Below are positions 1-11,499 of a stretch of DNA of 64,000 bases, piece by piece (position 1 is the first letter of the stretch; each line of letters begins with the position of its first letter). The stretch lies in assembly GCA_963576565.1 (NCBI GenBank), contig OY755038.1:202651013-202715012 (forward strand). The letters are read 5' to 3'. The notes under the pieces were generated by a model. It had not been told where the DNA came from. It worked only from the letters and a program-made list of their open reading frames with translations, and made no database searches. The stretch is from Aspidapion aeneum (Eukaryota > Arthropoda > Insecta > Coleoptera > Brentidae). Position numbers and translations under genes: made by a program.

Positions 1-1074
1 GTTTTCCTGCACCGTGTGGGCGGGAAAGTGCAACTTTGCGCATAAAAAAATGTGTTTGGTGCAAAGTGCAAGTGCAAAGCTTGCGGTCACTTGGTAAATG
101 GTAACTAAAACTTTAAACTTGTTGTCTATATTATAATAAGAGCACTTTTAGTTGAGAAGATATCAGGCTCTGTTTTTTTTTATGGGAGGTTAAAGCAGGG
201 CTATCAAAACCGACGGGCCATGTTGCTCCACTTTGTTGACGTCACAACGGGGGCTGATTTTTTTTTTTGATGGTCACGTCACGACACAGGTGATTGCCTT
301 TAAAATATTGAAGTTGGAATGACGGTTCATGAGTATTTGATTTTTAAAAAAATAATTCTGGGTTTGAGATTGTTTTTACTATATTCTTGCAGAACATTTT
401 TTTTAAATGTATGGTAATCCTTAATTTTTTAGAGCCGCTTCATTAGCTCACACTAAAATGAAATTTAAAACAGAAGCGAATGTGACAAACTCAGATGACA
501 AAGTCAAATACATGTCAAATATAACAGTTAGCATGCGGTACATGCCGGGTAATTTGAATTTTAAATAAGGAATGCTAAATCTTGAAGATTTTAACCTTTT
601 AATCATCTTCCATCCTTACAAAAGTTTGGTGGAAGATGAGGATGGTCTGAGAATATTTCCCTGAAATTTCGCGGAAATCTGTAGTGCCATTTTGCAAATA
701 TCATAAAAAACGTCTGACCTCCCATAAGACGCAATGTAAAATTCAGCCCCCGGAGAACAGCTGATTTTTTTAGGGTCGGGGCCTGTATTTTTTTGTTGGC
801 CTTGGTTAAAGTAATAGCGAATGCTTTTGAGAAAGTTAGTGTGCAAAAAAAATTGCCCCAGTTCAGTTTTAAAAGAATACGAAAGTGCACTAGTGCAACA
901 CAAGCTCGGAAAGCCCGTGGCGAAAAATGTTTACTGAGTGCAACACTAGACTTGACAGTTACTCAAAAGAATACAAAAAAATTGCACTAGTGGCGCACCA
1001 GTACTGCACTTTTTTCCCAAAAGAATTTACCATAATACTAATCTAAGTATATTAAATATTTTATTTAATTTACC
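1..1074. other. AT-rich sequence without a supported gene
   Basis: Short reading frames exist on both strands but none resembles a known protein and none has convincing codon structure. The first 90 bases and the stretch 880-1015 repeat the word GTGCAA or TTGCAC many times, which links them loosely to the GTGCGGTAA repeat cluster that follows. Confidence 0.6.
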
Positions 1075-1075
1075 T

Positions 1076-1370
1076 ACTCGCGTGCGGTAAGGTAAGTACT
1101 TTACCGCACGCCGTACGGTAAAGTTACTTTTACCGCACGCGCACCACTAAATAACCTTAGCAACGCGTCAATATTTGTTTACATTTCAATCTGACATGTT
1201 TATTTATAAATTACATTCATTTAAAAAAAAGGTACTTATAGGTAAAATATTGTACCTAACACATGCGGAAAGTGCCTTTACCGCCCTTAAAGGCTTGATC
1301 GATCTCCGCTCCGCGTCGTTCGGCCAACTGCAGTAAAGTATTACTTTCCGCACTTGTTAGGTAAATAACT
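1076..1370. repeat. Cluster of short inverted GTGCGGTAAA repeats
   Basis: Positions 1080-1142 hold the word GTGCGGTAA and its complement TTACCGCAC several times in alternating orientation, so the segment can fold into two small hairpins. At 1262-1350 a second block has TGCGGAAAG at one side, CTTTCCGCA at the other, and a GC-rich core (CCGCTCCGCGTCGTTCGG). Blocks with similar ends and core occur at 54748-54870, and a weaker relative begins at 18328. I read these as remains of one short dispersed element. Its superfamily is not clear and no target duplication was found. Confidence 0.45.
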
Positions 1371-1619
1371 ATTACAGGTTCTACCTATATCGACAATTTC
1401 TCAGGAAAAATTGATAACAGAAACTGTCATGCTACTTTTCCACTTGAAAGCGATTTTTGACATTAAAATGCGTTGTTATGATTGGCTTAAATGCAAATGA
1501 GGTAAATATCGTGTTAACATTTCCGTTTGTTTCAAAACTGCATTTTTGTTTTTTCCTCATGTTTTTCTTTTATGGGTATTTTCCTTCCTTTTATGCCTAC
1601 CTACTTCTTCCTTTCAGAA

Positions 1620-2045
1620 ATTCATATAGCTGCTGTGGCAGTCGCGCTCGGCTCCGTCCGCGTCTCGTCGTCGCTTCATAACGAACGCCCGAAGTTCGTT
1701 GCATGTTTCTCTCTGTGTGTACGCGCTTCTCATTTCTCGCACAGAACACTGTTTCTCGTATGAAACGGAATCAGAGTGTTGTCGGTTTCGTGCAAATGAC
1801 AGAATATTTTTGTGGAATTGTGGATTTTCGTTTGTTCTTCGACAAAATTTAACGAGATTTTAAACAATATGGTGTCGAAACACATCCGGTCGCGTTACGT
1901 GTGATTTCGTAATGCCAGTGCGTGAATTTTAGTGCAAAACAGCGCGTTTTAGCTGTGTTTTTCTCTTATTACTGGATTAACTTTTATTGGGTACACTGCA
2001 TCTCGAATATATTAATCGAAGAGCATTCTTTAGTCTTCCTAGCTG
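1620..2045 (+). promoter_or_regulatory. Possible host 5' UTR exon followed by a short intron
   Basis: This stretch is clearly richer in G, C and CpG than its surroundings, has no long open frame, and ends in a strong splice-donor consensus (CTG|GTAAGT, donor at 2046). A pyrimidine-rich acceptor (TTTTGTTGCCACAG) ends at 2133, which would make an intron of 88 bases, a normal short size for insects. A non-coding first exon with coding exons far downstream is the simplest reading. This is inference from composition and splice signals only; no protein similarity supports it. Confidence 0.3.
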
Positions 2046-2133
2046 GTAAGTTTTCGAAAAAATATATAAAAAACCACACCTAATCAAGCGGTTTTTACCA
2101 AATTGCTTAGCTATTTTTCTTTTGTTGCCACAG

Positions 2134-3440
2134 GATGATTGACTCTACCCATCTTCGTCAGACATTTATTTCTCAAACAGCTGTCTGTCTCGCTCTAATT
2201 TGTATTCAAACACCGTCCAGTTTCCTGTCTTTGTTTGACATGCATAAAACTTATTTACGTTTTTGTCAGCGGCAAAAATGCTTACGTATGTTTCCGTGGA
2301 AGCCATTTTGAGATTGTCGGGTCCCAATGTCCCTCTATTTATTTCTTTTTAGTGCCTTTTGTGGTTGTTTTTCAATTTTGCCTTTGGGACTGGTTTATGG
2401 TTCTTCAAGATAAGATGTGGAATGACATGAAAAGAATTTTTATACTTTTTTGTTGTCTACAAAAAGGGTAAACTCGAGGATAAAAATATTTTTTGACGAA
2501 TTTTCCACAGTAACCTAGGTATTTAGAAAAAACAAAAGAAATTGCTTGTTTATTTTGTAACCTATCCTATTTTGAAATTTTCTAAAATACAAAATACTAG
2601 TTTAATTTTTTCATATGAAAACAAAAGTCAACTCCAGGTGATGAAGTCAAATTCTTCTAGGATTAGGGCCAACAATAAAAAAGAGGCCTCAGTCCAGAAA
2701 AATTCAAATGATTTCTTAGCAGGGTGATTCATATAGGGTCCTCAATAGGGTCTTATTGGAGGATCGAGGTTTTTTTTGCTATATTTTATATAATATGTAT
2801 GAATAAAATATCAGTGTATAGGTATTGTATTGTATTCGAAAGTGGTGGCAGGCCCTACTGGACCTCCATGCACTGTGACCACATATGGATCTATTGTGGC
2901 CACATACCCACATACTGAGTTTGACTAAAGTGGCATATTTTTTTTCCACCCAGCACATAAAAAAACTCTGCAGATTACAACAATAAATAATTTAGGCTAA
3001 ACACTTTGGCTCAAAGATATACCACTAAGGCCTCAGCAATATCAGTGTATAGGTACCTATATATCAAAAATGGGTTTTTAGGGAGCTTTGAAACTTTTAC
3101 CTTCCTAACCTGGACATGAATGTTTAAAGAAAGCAAGTTGTTTTCAATTAATAAAAAAAAAATGGGGGAATGCCAAAAATGTGTGATTTGAGTGTATTGT
3201 CTGTTCAGCCCATGATAGCTCCTGAGCCTCTTAACAAATTTTCATGAGGTTCTCATGAAAAATAGTGTTAGACACTGTAACGAGCTGAAAGAAGTTTGGT
3301 CAAATATAAATAATGCTAAATACAGTTTTTACCACTTAAAAAATTGAAAAAATGCCAACTTTTTAACAGCATCACATCAATAATTTGTGTTATAATCAGA
3401 AACTTCATAGCAGCTTTCATTTCTGAGATGAGAGGTTTAT
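2134..3440. other. AT-rich sequence, no gene recognised
   Basis: No coding region could be supported. The phrase ATCAGTGTATAGGTA occurs at about 2810 and again at about 3041, suggesting small duplicated repeat pieces. From about 3190 on the text resembles the dispersed repeat also seen near 31.1-31.9 kb. Confidence 0.5.
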
Positions 3441-4900
3441 ATGAGGCAGTGGCGTATATAGAAAAAAGTTTCGGGGGGGGGGGGGGCGAGACCTCATGAG
3501 GCCGTATTTTATGCTAATTTATGTTTGGGGGGTGGGACGTCCAGTTCAGTTCAGTTTTATTTGAAAAAACTTTTTAGTTTTTCCAGGGGGCATAATTAGT
3601 AATTACACCCCACTACCCTCCTCAAATTGGTGCTTGTAGCAAAATCTTAGGGCTAAAAACTAGGTGATCAGATAGTAACTCGGAATTAAACTAATCTCAT
3701 AAGTCTTTTTAATAACCTAATTGTTAAGTAATAACTTTTTATTTAATTATTTACTTATTAATTAGTCATAAATTTATGATCTTATCATTGAACACAAACA
3801 TATCAGAACATCTTGAAAAAGCCTAAGAAATATTTCCAAATTAACCAGATTCACAAATCAAATTTTATTTATTACAAAAGCCTAACAACCACAAACACAA
3901 CAATTTTTTTAGAGATAATAAAGGTACTTCCCTGTTTTGTGTTTGTGGCACAAAAGAAGAACTCTGGTGAAAGATTTAAAAAAGCAACTGTATTCAACCT
4001 ACCTGTTAATCTATCAACTCTAGACCCAGGCAGAGTGATCACGAAGTCTTTAGGGCTCTTCTGAAGCTGAGCCTTTGCAGCACCTTTGCAGAGAAAGATG
4101 TTGATATATTGCAAATTTCACAAGAGAAATATTTTTTAACCACAGAACATCAAAGGGATCCTCCACAGGACACCGAATTCTCAACTGCAAAAAGTTTTTC
4201 TTTACAGTGGACCAGTGAAATTCAGCTGTTTTGCATTGATGAGCAAGAGTGCATTTATGTTAATTATTTTATGTCAGATTTTTATGCTAGGTATATTTTA
4301 AAAATATAAAAAGAAATGAAAAAAAAAACACCACGATAAAAATACGCTTTTTGGAATTTTTCATAATTTTAACTTTCCTAGCCCGCGCAGCAATGACTAT
4401 GTGTACTTCTGACACGAAAGCTCCTAAACCGCTAAACCGATTTTCATAAAATTTTTGGGTAAAATAGTTTTCGACACTTTAACAAGCTGATTAGATTTTG
4501 GTCAAAATCCATTAATGCTAATGACAGTTTTCTGACAAATAAATAATTGAAAAATTGCTAACTTGTCAATGGAGCATCACATCCATATTCGGTTTTCGGA
4601 CTTAAAACTTTGTAGGAGCTTTAGTTTCCGAGATATTTACAAAAAAACTGTCCTCAAACCTGATATATCATGGCTTCACTTAAAGTTTGCATTAGCCTAT
4701 TAAGGCTAGCTAGGAAGCATCATGGATCCATTTATTTTTCCTTAGAAACTATCGCTACATATACCCGGAATTTTTATCGGAATAGAAAACAATCATTTTT
4801 AGTGTACGAATTCTTTAAATCGGTAAGAATGAGCATCTCCAATAGATATGGGGAAATCAAGTTAAATTGCGTGCGCCGTTTGACTTTCACCCGATTTTGA
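3441..4900. repeat. Dispersed repeat related to 16.1-16.5 and 31.7-31.9 kb
   Basis: The segment 4608-4745 (phrases GGAGCTTTAGTTTC, GATATATCATGGCTTCACTT, GCTAGCTAGGAAG, ATGGATCCATTTATTT) reappears with modest divergence at 31777-31890. The tail phrase, with GATCCGTCACGGATCCATTT, appears again at 16471-16500. A CAGTGGCGTATATAG word at 3445, followed by a long G run, looks like the end of one of the common short hAT-type elements, but its partner end was not found. No protein is recognisable. Confidence 0.5.
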
Positions 4901-6215
4901 GGGAATACTCCATTAAGAATCAAGATTTTTCCTGAAAGACCACCGAGGAGCTCGGTGAGGACCTACTTTTGTATGGATGTACAGATATCAACACAGACGT
5001 CAGAACGACATTGGTCATTTATTTGAAAAGAAAGTCCAAATTATACATTTTTTACGTTTAATCTCAAACTTTTGGCCGAGTACACACTGAACACTGGCAT
5101 CGCCAAGAGGAAGGATGGGGGGAAGCTCTCCCATATCCCCTTCAATGTTGCCGAACAGTTGGGTAATTTAGGATGAGTAATAGAGGAAAATTGATCAAAA
5201 TGGAGAGGACGTTTTTTTTATCACAATTTTTTTTCACCAGTGTGGAATAAGATATCTACACTGGTTTAATCAAGAAAATGTAACCACCTCCTCAATCAGA
5301 AAGAATCACAGAAGACCAACAAAAGAATGATGGGTGGTTAGTCTTCTACATTCGCTAGCTGATGTAACGATAAGCCGTACCTCCCAAAGACACTGCACAT
5401 GCGCACTTGACCAAATCGTTTGTCTTGTCATGATGCGTGCCGTGGTTATTAGTCCCTAATTTTAGTTAACTACGGGTTTCACTTCCATACCCGTTTTTAA
5501 CTTAATAGGATCACTTATCAATAACTTATTATCTTTGTTTTTTACTTAAATGAAAAAAGAGAGAGAGATTCTTTTGTTTACAGGGTCAAGGTATCTGTCT
5601 CAAATTAGTATACTATACTTGGACGAGGTCGTCTTAATCACTTTTTTTTCCGAGGGGTAGGACACTCCTAAAATAGGTGTTCAAATTTTGAAATACTTTA
5701 AAATAACAAAAAAAGTGAAAAATGTGTATTTGAGAAATAGGTGTACAAATTTTGGAGAGTGTCCTAGTTCTTGTTCTTATTTAAAAAATAAAGGGAGAGA
5801 TGCCTTTCTCGGCGATAATTTATACTAACGAATAGAGCATCAGATTAGTTGTTGGATTGCAAATTGCACTTGTTGCAAATTTATGGAGCTGACCTGGGTG
5901 GTGCAAGGTCAAGGGGCAGAGCCAGGAAAGCATTCTTAAATTAAAAACAAATTTTTAAAAACTTGTGCCAAATCAAACGAAACGGTCTCTAGTGGCAATG
6001 GTAAACATTTTAGAAAATTGTGGAATAATAATCTTTCAGTGTTCCATGCACAAATGTGGTGATTGAAAGATTATTTAGTTGCATTAACAATTTAATACAA
6101 AAATTAATATAAAAGAAAACTGCACTGAAATTTATTCAAAATTAAAAATAAATAATATAATTTAACTTTTAAAAATATATAGGTGTACCTATTTAAATTA
6201 AAAAAATATGCATTT
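4901..6215. other. AT-rich sequence, no gene recognised
   Basis: I see no coding region, RNA gene or clear repeat here beyond short A/T runs and a GAGAGAGAG stretch near 5559. Confidence 0.5.
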
Positions 6216-6830
6216 TGTTTAATCTGGGAGCACGGCAGTGCCCCGCCAAGGTAGCGTAAACTGCTGTACCATCTTTTCTTGAAACACTTCAGCCCATATT
6301 TGACCTATCTAAAACTTCAGAATGAGCTACGAAACTCAAACGTTGCAAAGTTGTAGATCTTCATGAACTTCCATAAAGTAGTAAAGTAGTTACGAAATTT
6401 CAAAAAAGTCGAAATTGCCAAAGCTGAAATTTGGCAGACTGAATTATGACCAAACTCTTGGAAAAAATAACAAATCCCCAAAATTATAATTTACTCCCCT
6501 CCCCTATACATGTAAAGTTATGTAAAAGTAACATTGCCCACTTGCAGAAGCGCTAGAGGGCTGAGCTTTGGCAGACTGACAGGAAATATGATAAAACTAT
6601 AAAAAAAATTTAAAAACCAAAAAAAACCTTTCAAAAAGGAGTGAAATCATAACAAAAACATTTCATGTAAAAAAGCCAAGTACGCGAAAATGGTATTCTG
6701 TAAAAAGAATTAAGATAAAAGTAAAACCAAGTTCTCTAATACAAATTTTAAAATGAAAGGTTCTTACTAGTTTAGAAAGTTTTTCTAAACTTTGCTATTA
6801 CGGCTGCAAATGACTCTTACGCAAAGTGCT
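6216..6830 (+). repeat. Dispersed repeat, copy 1 (partner at 55.07-55.81 kb)
   Basis: This block aligns in the same orientation with 55070-55806. They share CTGTACCATCTTTTCTTGAAACA, here cited only by its position near 6269, then AAATTTACTCCCCTC and AACATTTCATGTAAAAA, and end in the same 36-bp segment (6795-6830), which is inverted between the two copies. A third, partial copy lies in opposite orientation at 7987-8165. Together, 6650-6830 and 7987-8165 form an inverted repeat around the CR1-like remnant. No protein is encoded; it is a non-autonomous element of unknown class. Confidence 0.65.
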
Positions 6831-6831
6831 T

Positions 6832-6862
6832 TACTTTACTTTACTTTACTTTCTTTATTGTC
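6832..6862. repeat. TTTAC microsatellite
   Basis: Four to five copies of TTTAC in tandem sit between the end of the dispersed repeat and the 3' side of the CR1-like remnant. Confidence 0.8.
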
Positions 6863-7113
6863 CAAAAAGATGATCAATACAATCACACAGACAACGTCTA
6901 AAACTAGGATCTAAGCCTAAATCTAATCTAGAAAAAATTTTTACATTTTGCTTATTTATTCTATGTTGACACAAAATAAAATGTATAAAATGTCACTATT
7001 GTTAAAATATTGGCTTATAGAAAAATAAATTATAAGTTAAAAAGACAGATACAAAGGTTAAAAGACAGATTAAAATAGTAGATACAAATTAAATAATATA
7101 ATGTGTTTTTTTT

Positions 7114-7975
7114 TCAATTAAAGTTAAAGTCATAATAGCATTTAAGTTTTAGGTACTGAACAGTTTCCCTTCTGAATTTTTGATGGTCTTGTATTTCTTT
7201 AATATTTGATGGCAAAGTTTCAAAAGTTTTTATTGATCTGTACTGGGGACCCTTTTCACTTTTCAAAGAAAGTGGAGTTATGAGCTGGAATTCGTAGGTT
7301 ATCTCTGAATCTTGTGGAAATGTGCATATTATTATATCGACTGGAGTTTTTTACAAATAATTCTGGGTTTTTTTAACCAATGTTACTAGAGCTAGAAAAT
7401 ACAAATATGGAGCTGTAAGTACTGCAAGCTTTTTAAAGTAGGGCAAGCATGACACTTGGGGATGCAAATTATAGATACATCTTATAATGCGGTTTTGCGC
7501 TATAAAAACACGATTTGCAGCGGTCGAGGAGCCCCAAAAGAGGATACCATAGCTTATTGCAGATTGTACAATTGCATTGTAAAAAAGTTTAATTATTTCA
7601 TGAGATAATTTATCTCGCAATCTCCTTATAACAGCACAGCTGCTGCTTAATCTTGATACTAGTTTCTCAGTTGTTTTAACCCAGCTAAGTGTTTGATCAA
7701 GTTGTGTTCCAAGAAAGTCAACATTTTCTACTATTGGTATCGTTCTTAGGCTACCCCTAACATATAAAGATGCATTATTACTTTTGTTTTTTGATAGTCC
7801 TGTTTTTTCAGTATTCAGTCTTAGGTTGTGCTTTTTACACCATTCTTCCATTTCGTGTGTGGCTTGCGAACAGAGTCTGGACAGTTCCTCGGCAGACCGA
7901 CCCGTCAACAGCACCGTACTGTCGTCAGCAAACTGGCAGATCAGTCCCACGACAAACCCATCACATAAACTGTTG
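7114..7975 (-). pseudogene. CR1-like non-LTR retrotransposon, C-terminal reverse transcriptase remnant
   Basis: On the minus strand, 7950-7351 is open for 199 residues. It begins just before the reverse transcriptase catalytic motif (QFADDSTVLL, the F/YADD box of the palm) and runs through the thumb and connection region, with RLNTEKT, a FLGTQLD-like step and ISYGILFWGSS. Beyond the stop at 7351 homologous text continues in other frames (TRFRDNLRIPAHNST, then PQYRSIKTFETLPSNIKEI) to a final stop near 7114, the usual C-terminus of CR1/Jockey-type ORF2 proteins. At least one frameshift or stop therefore interrupts it. The endonuclease and N-terminal RT are missing, a normal 5' truncation. The clade call rests on the C-terminal pattern and is moderately sure. 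It is not a live gene. Confidence 0.8.
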
Positions 7976-7986
7976 CTAAAATGAAC

Positions 7987-8165
7987 ATAAAGAAGTTTTG
8001 CTGTAATAGCAACGTTTAAAAAACATTTCCAATTTACTAAGAACCTTTTATTTTGAAATTTGTATTGGAGAACTTGGCTTTACTTTTAATTCAATTATTT
8101 TTACGGAATACCATTTTCGCGTACTTGGCTTTTTTTACATGAAATGTTTTTGTTATGATTAACGC
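7987..8165 (-). repeat. Inverted partial copy of the 6.2-kb dispersed repeat
   Basis: The reverse complement matches 6650-6800 well (CATTTCATGTAAAAAA, GCCAAGTACGCGAAAATGG, AGGTTCTTA). It is cut off near the 5' truncation point of the CR1-like remnant. Whether the LINE inserted into a fold-back element or lies beside an independent copy cannot be settled from this window. Confidence 0.7.
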
Positions 8166-8970
8166 TATCTCTATTCTTTCCCCTTCTGAGGGTGTCCTGT
8201 ATTGAGGCCTAAAAAATCTGGTTCCCTAACTTAAACAACAAAATAAAAACCAAACATTATGCGAAATAATATAAAAGTTAACAGAGGATGTTTCCAAAAG
8301 CTATTATCGCGTAATTTAGTTCAGCTGTGAATCCCGAAAACCTCGTTGGGATGAAAACAACAAAAAAAGTGTTTTGTGGATTCGTGAAAATGTTTGGAAA
8401 TTAAACCGGTACGTGGGTGCCATATTGATTTTGTCGGAAAGTAACGCTCGGGGAATTTTTTATAGGTAAATAACGAGTAAATGCCCAGTGGGATGAGAAA
8501 GAGTATTTATTTGTTTTTCAATTTTGTCTTGATTCAGAGGGGCAAATAATATAGAAACGACAAAAAAGTACACTGTTAGGTTGACGGTTGTACGAAAAAA
8601 ATAGGCATTTTTAGTTTAAAACGCAAGGATAGTTTTGTTTTAGGACGCATAGAGCAGGACGCTGATTCTTGATGGCCCGTGAGGTGAGGCGAGCTAAGTT
8701 TTTACTGTCACGGGTGAACCTGGAACGCTTTCAGCATCTTTTTACATGAGGAAATAAATCCACCGGTGTGAGCGCTCACCTCATTTTACCTCACGGGCCG
8801 TCAATAATAAACGTCCAGAGACGTGAGCAGGAAACAGTGAGCAGAGGCAATATCATATTAGAATCCGTCTACGGTTTCGTGCGTTCGTTTGACCTACAAC
8901 CCAACCAATTTTCGTTTAGATGCTTTGGTAGTTTGTTTACTGCAGTGTTCACAATAGGGATGGGCGGAAC

Positions 8971-10230
8971 CACGGTGGATAGAATAGACCGGTGTTCGGA
9001 TCACGTAAGTTGGCGGCATATGGGAAACTTTTTTATTATTAGCTTTACGAAAAAAAGTTATTCTTCATAAAAAGTTCTGCATGGTCCAAAACCTAAAATG
9101 CAACCATCAGATGTTAAATTTTTTCAGTCATATTACGAGGTTTGTCAAAAAATGTGATTTTTGCTTAGAGTAAAGTACCTTTCTTTTTGACAAAATTGAA
9201 AATTGTTATAAAGAAAAGATGTTTAGAATTAAAAATAGCTTTCAAATATTCAACATTGTTTATTTACATGAAAAAAATATTTTTTTCTACATTTTCTCTG
9301 CGATTATATTGGAAATTTAAGTTTGCACATTAATGCATTGCATTTATTAATTATAAATTTTTTTAATGTAAATAAACAATGTTGAATATTTGAAAGCTAT
9401 TTTTAACTCTAAACATCTTTTCTTTATAAAAATTTTCGATATTGTCAAAAAGAAAGGTACTTCACTCTAGAGCAAAAATCAAATTTTTTGACAAACCTCG
9501 TAATATGACTGAAAAAATTTAACATCTGATAGTTGCATTTTAGGTTTTGGACCATGCAGAACTTTTTATGAAGAATAACTTTTTTTCGTAAAGCTAATAA
9601 TAAAAAAGTTTCCCATATGCCGCCAACTTACGTTTACACACTGTATATGTCGAATTTTCCACGTCACTGGTGGTCCAGCTGATTTTTGTAAACAAAAGTT
9701 AGATCTGTTATGAACAACGGAACAACTAATATTTTTTGAAAACTAAGGCCATTTTTCTACTGTTTTCTAGTACACCTTTATAAAATGAAATTTTCTAGAT
9801 GTATTGTCGTTATTTTTTTTAGCCCGCTTTATTTTTTATTACACAAAACTTAAACTACAAGTCAAACTGAATTCGATCGTTTAATATCAAAGGTGAACCG
9901 AGCACTACTGGGTAGTAAACAAAGAGGTATGTCAGCGGATAATTTTTGAAGCTGAAACGAACACATTCATTTCTTCGAATTTTAGTTTTTGTGTAAAGAG
10001 AAATGAAGCGGGCTAAAAAAAATAACGACTGGTGTGTCTAAAAATATTATTTTATAAGAATATACTAAAAAATAGTTCGAAAATTGTCTTAGTTTTCAAA
10101 AAAATCAAAAAATATTAGTTGTTCATATCATTTCTAACTTTCGTTTCTAAAAATCAGCTGGCCCACCAGAGACGTGAAAATTCGACATATATTTATAAGA
10201 TCTGAACACCGGTATATTCTATCCACCGTA
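8971..10230. mobile_element. Long-inverted-repeat element with 9-bp TSD (Mutator-like?)
   Basis: It is inserted in the hAT-like element and flanked by a perfect 9-bp direct repeat GGGCGGAAC (8962-8970 and 10231-10239). The outer arms (ACGGTGGATAGAATA, ACCGGTGTTC) pair at 8972-9003 and 10197-10229. The pairing continues past an interruption, 9645-9836 with about 10000-10190 (CGAATTTTCCACGTC with GACGTGAAAATTCG; TTAGCCCGCTT with AAGCGGGCTAA). A total arm near 220 bp plus a 9-bp TSD recalls Mutator-like fold-back elements. That class call is inference; no transposase is present. Confidence 0.7.
9004..9632. mobile_element. 629-bp palindromic element nested in the left arm
   Basis: Arms 9004-9269 and 9366-9632 are near-perfect reverse complements (CGTAAGTTGGCGGCATATGG at one end, its complement at the other) around a 96-base AT-rich loop. 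It interrupts the left arm of the surrounding element after GGATCA, since the opposite arm continues without it. No clear target duplication is visible. No coding capacity. Confidence 0.75.
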
Positions 10231-10767
10231 GGGCGGAACAGCGTATTTTTAGGAACAGGTACAAATTGTTCCGGTTCCAGAAAAACCTGTTCCGAAAATT
10301 CTGCTCCTGTTCCGAACTGGACTGGTCAAAATAGCGTGGCGTGCCTTACGGCGCGGGGGGTCGAATGCTGCAAAGGGTGTCCATAAAAATTTTGCGACCA
10401 AAAAAAAAAAGAAAAAAAAAGGTCATCAGGTCTTTACTTTTCTCTTTTTGTTCTTCGAAAGCCGATTTACCGCCCCCTCGAAAAAACTGTTCCGACAAAA
10501 CGGAACAACTTGACAAACCTGTTCCGACCTGTTCCGAGTAAAAACGTGTTCCGAAAAGAACAGGTACTGCTCCGAGAGCCCATCCCTAGTTCACAATATC
10601 GTTAAAAGTTCTGTGTAAAAAATTGAAGGTGTTTTTTATAATTTTTTTTGCCTGCTGTGGTTTGTCGTGTCCAATTTTCATCTACAGCAGTGTGTGTACT
10701 GCAGGTAGCAGGCTTAGAATCGGTGTAAGTTATTGTCTTTTTATCCAAAATATTACCTATACCTAGA

Positions 10768-10917
10768 GTCCCTGTATGTGGACATATAAGTTCATTCCAT
10801 AATTTTTGAGATAACTGTTTGATAGTATTCAGGTTACCATAACAAATAGAATAGGCCAGCGAAAAAAAATCGTAAAAAGTTATCCCAAAAATAATGATAT
10901 GGACATACAGGGACACT
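10768..10917. mobile_element. 150-bp inverted-repeat element with 13-bp direct repeat
   Basis: The ends GTCCCTGTATGTGGACAT and ATGGACATACAGGGAC are inverted copies. The flanks are a perfect 13-bp direct repeat ACCTATACCTAGA (10755-10767 and 10918-10930). A related copy without the same ends lies at 25713-25838 (TAACAAATA, CCAGCGAAAAAAAATCGTAA). A 13-bp duplication is longer than usual for short DNA elements. Confidence 0.6.
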
Positions 10918-10930
10918 ACCTATACCTAGA

Positions 10931-11491
10931 TGCAAATGCAAGAAAAATTAAAAGAAAAACGAACTTAACTCTTTTAGAGCTGTTTTTATCACATAGGCTT
11001 TATTTGGTCAGGCGAAATACCATTGTTGTGATTCTTCTACATAAGAAACAATGAGCTTTTTAATTGTTGGATTCTGTCTGCCATCTTGGAATTTAAGATG
11101 GTGGATAAAAAAATATTTTGAATCAAAAGTCTAATGAATTCCTTACAAAGTGCAGTACTGCGGGGGGACAACAAAAAAGTTAATATTACAACTTATTACA
11201 CGCGGAGTTGATTACCCCATTGTGTCTGAATCGCCCTCAAGGTATTTTTCTTATTATTGCCCTGAAACCCCCAGAAAAAATAAAGACCCTTAGGACTATT
11301 TATCTGCAGCTGGTCTAGATATTAGGGCGTTAAATCCTTGACTGGAAGGGTGGGTTTCTCCGCTCTATTTAATTTAGATATGAGCATGAAGCAGTGGCGT
11401 GCAGTGCTAATCAAAGCAGGGCAGGTAAAAATTCACATTGTTTTAACACTTACACGCTTTTTATTATAGCTATTAATTATGAAATCGAGAT
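10931..11491. other. AT-rich sequence with a solitary CAGTGGCGTG word
   Basis: No gene is recognised. At 11394 the phrase CAGTGGCGTGCAGTG resembles the common terminal word of short hAT-type elements, but I could not pair it with a second end. Confidence 0.45.
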
Positions 11492-11499
11492 GTTCTGCC

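Larger units (their letters stand above)
8955..10588. mobile_element. hAT-like non-autonomous element carrying a nested insertion
   Basis: The ends are perfect inverted repeats TAGGGATGGGC ... GCCCATCCCTA, and the flanks are a perfect 8-bp duplication GTTCACAA (8947-8954 and 10589-10596). An 8-bp target duplication with a (T/C)AGGG-type end is typical of hAT elements. Without the inner insertion the element would be about 370 bp. It is rich in GGAACAG and CTGTTCC words in both orientations, so it can fold. Inside its right part (about 10333-10432) sits a smaller segment with a G run and a GACC-A-run-GGTC module like those in the decamer-array elements. No transposase is encoded. Confidence 0.85.

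Noticed and set aside
7770..7984. Plus-strand frames of 66-69 codons
   Set aside because: They are antisense shadows of the CR1-like reverse transcriptase fragment.
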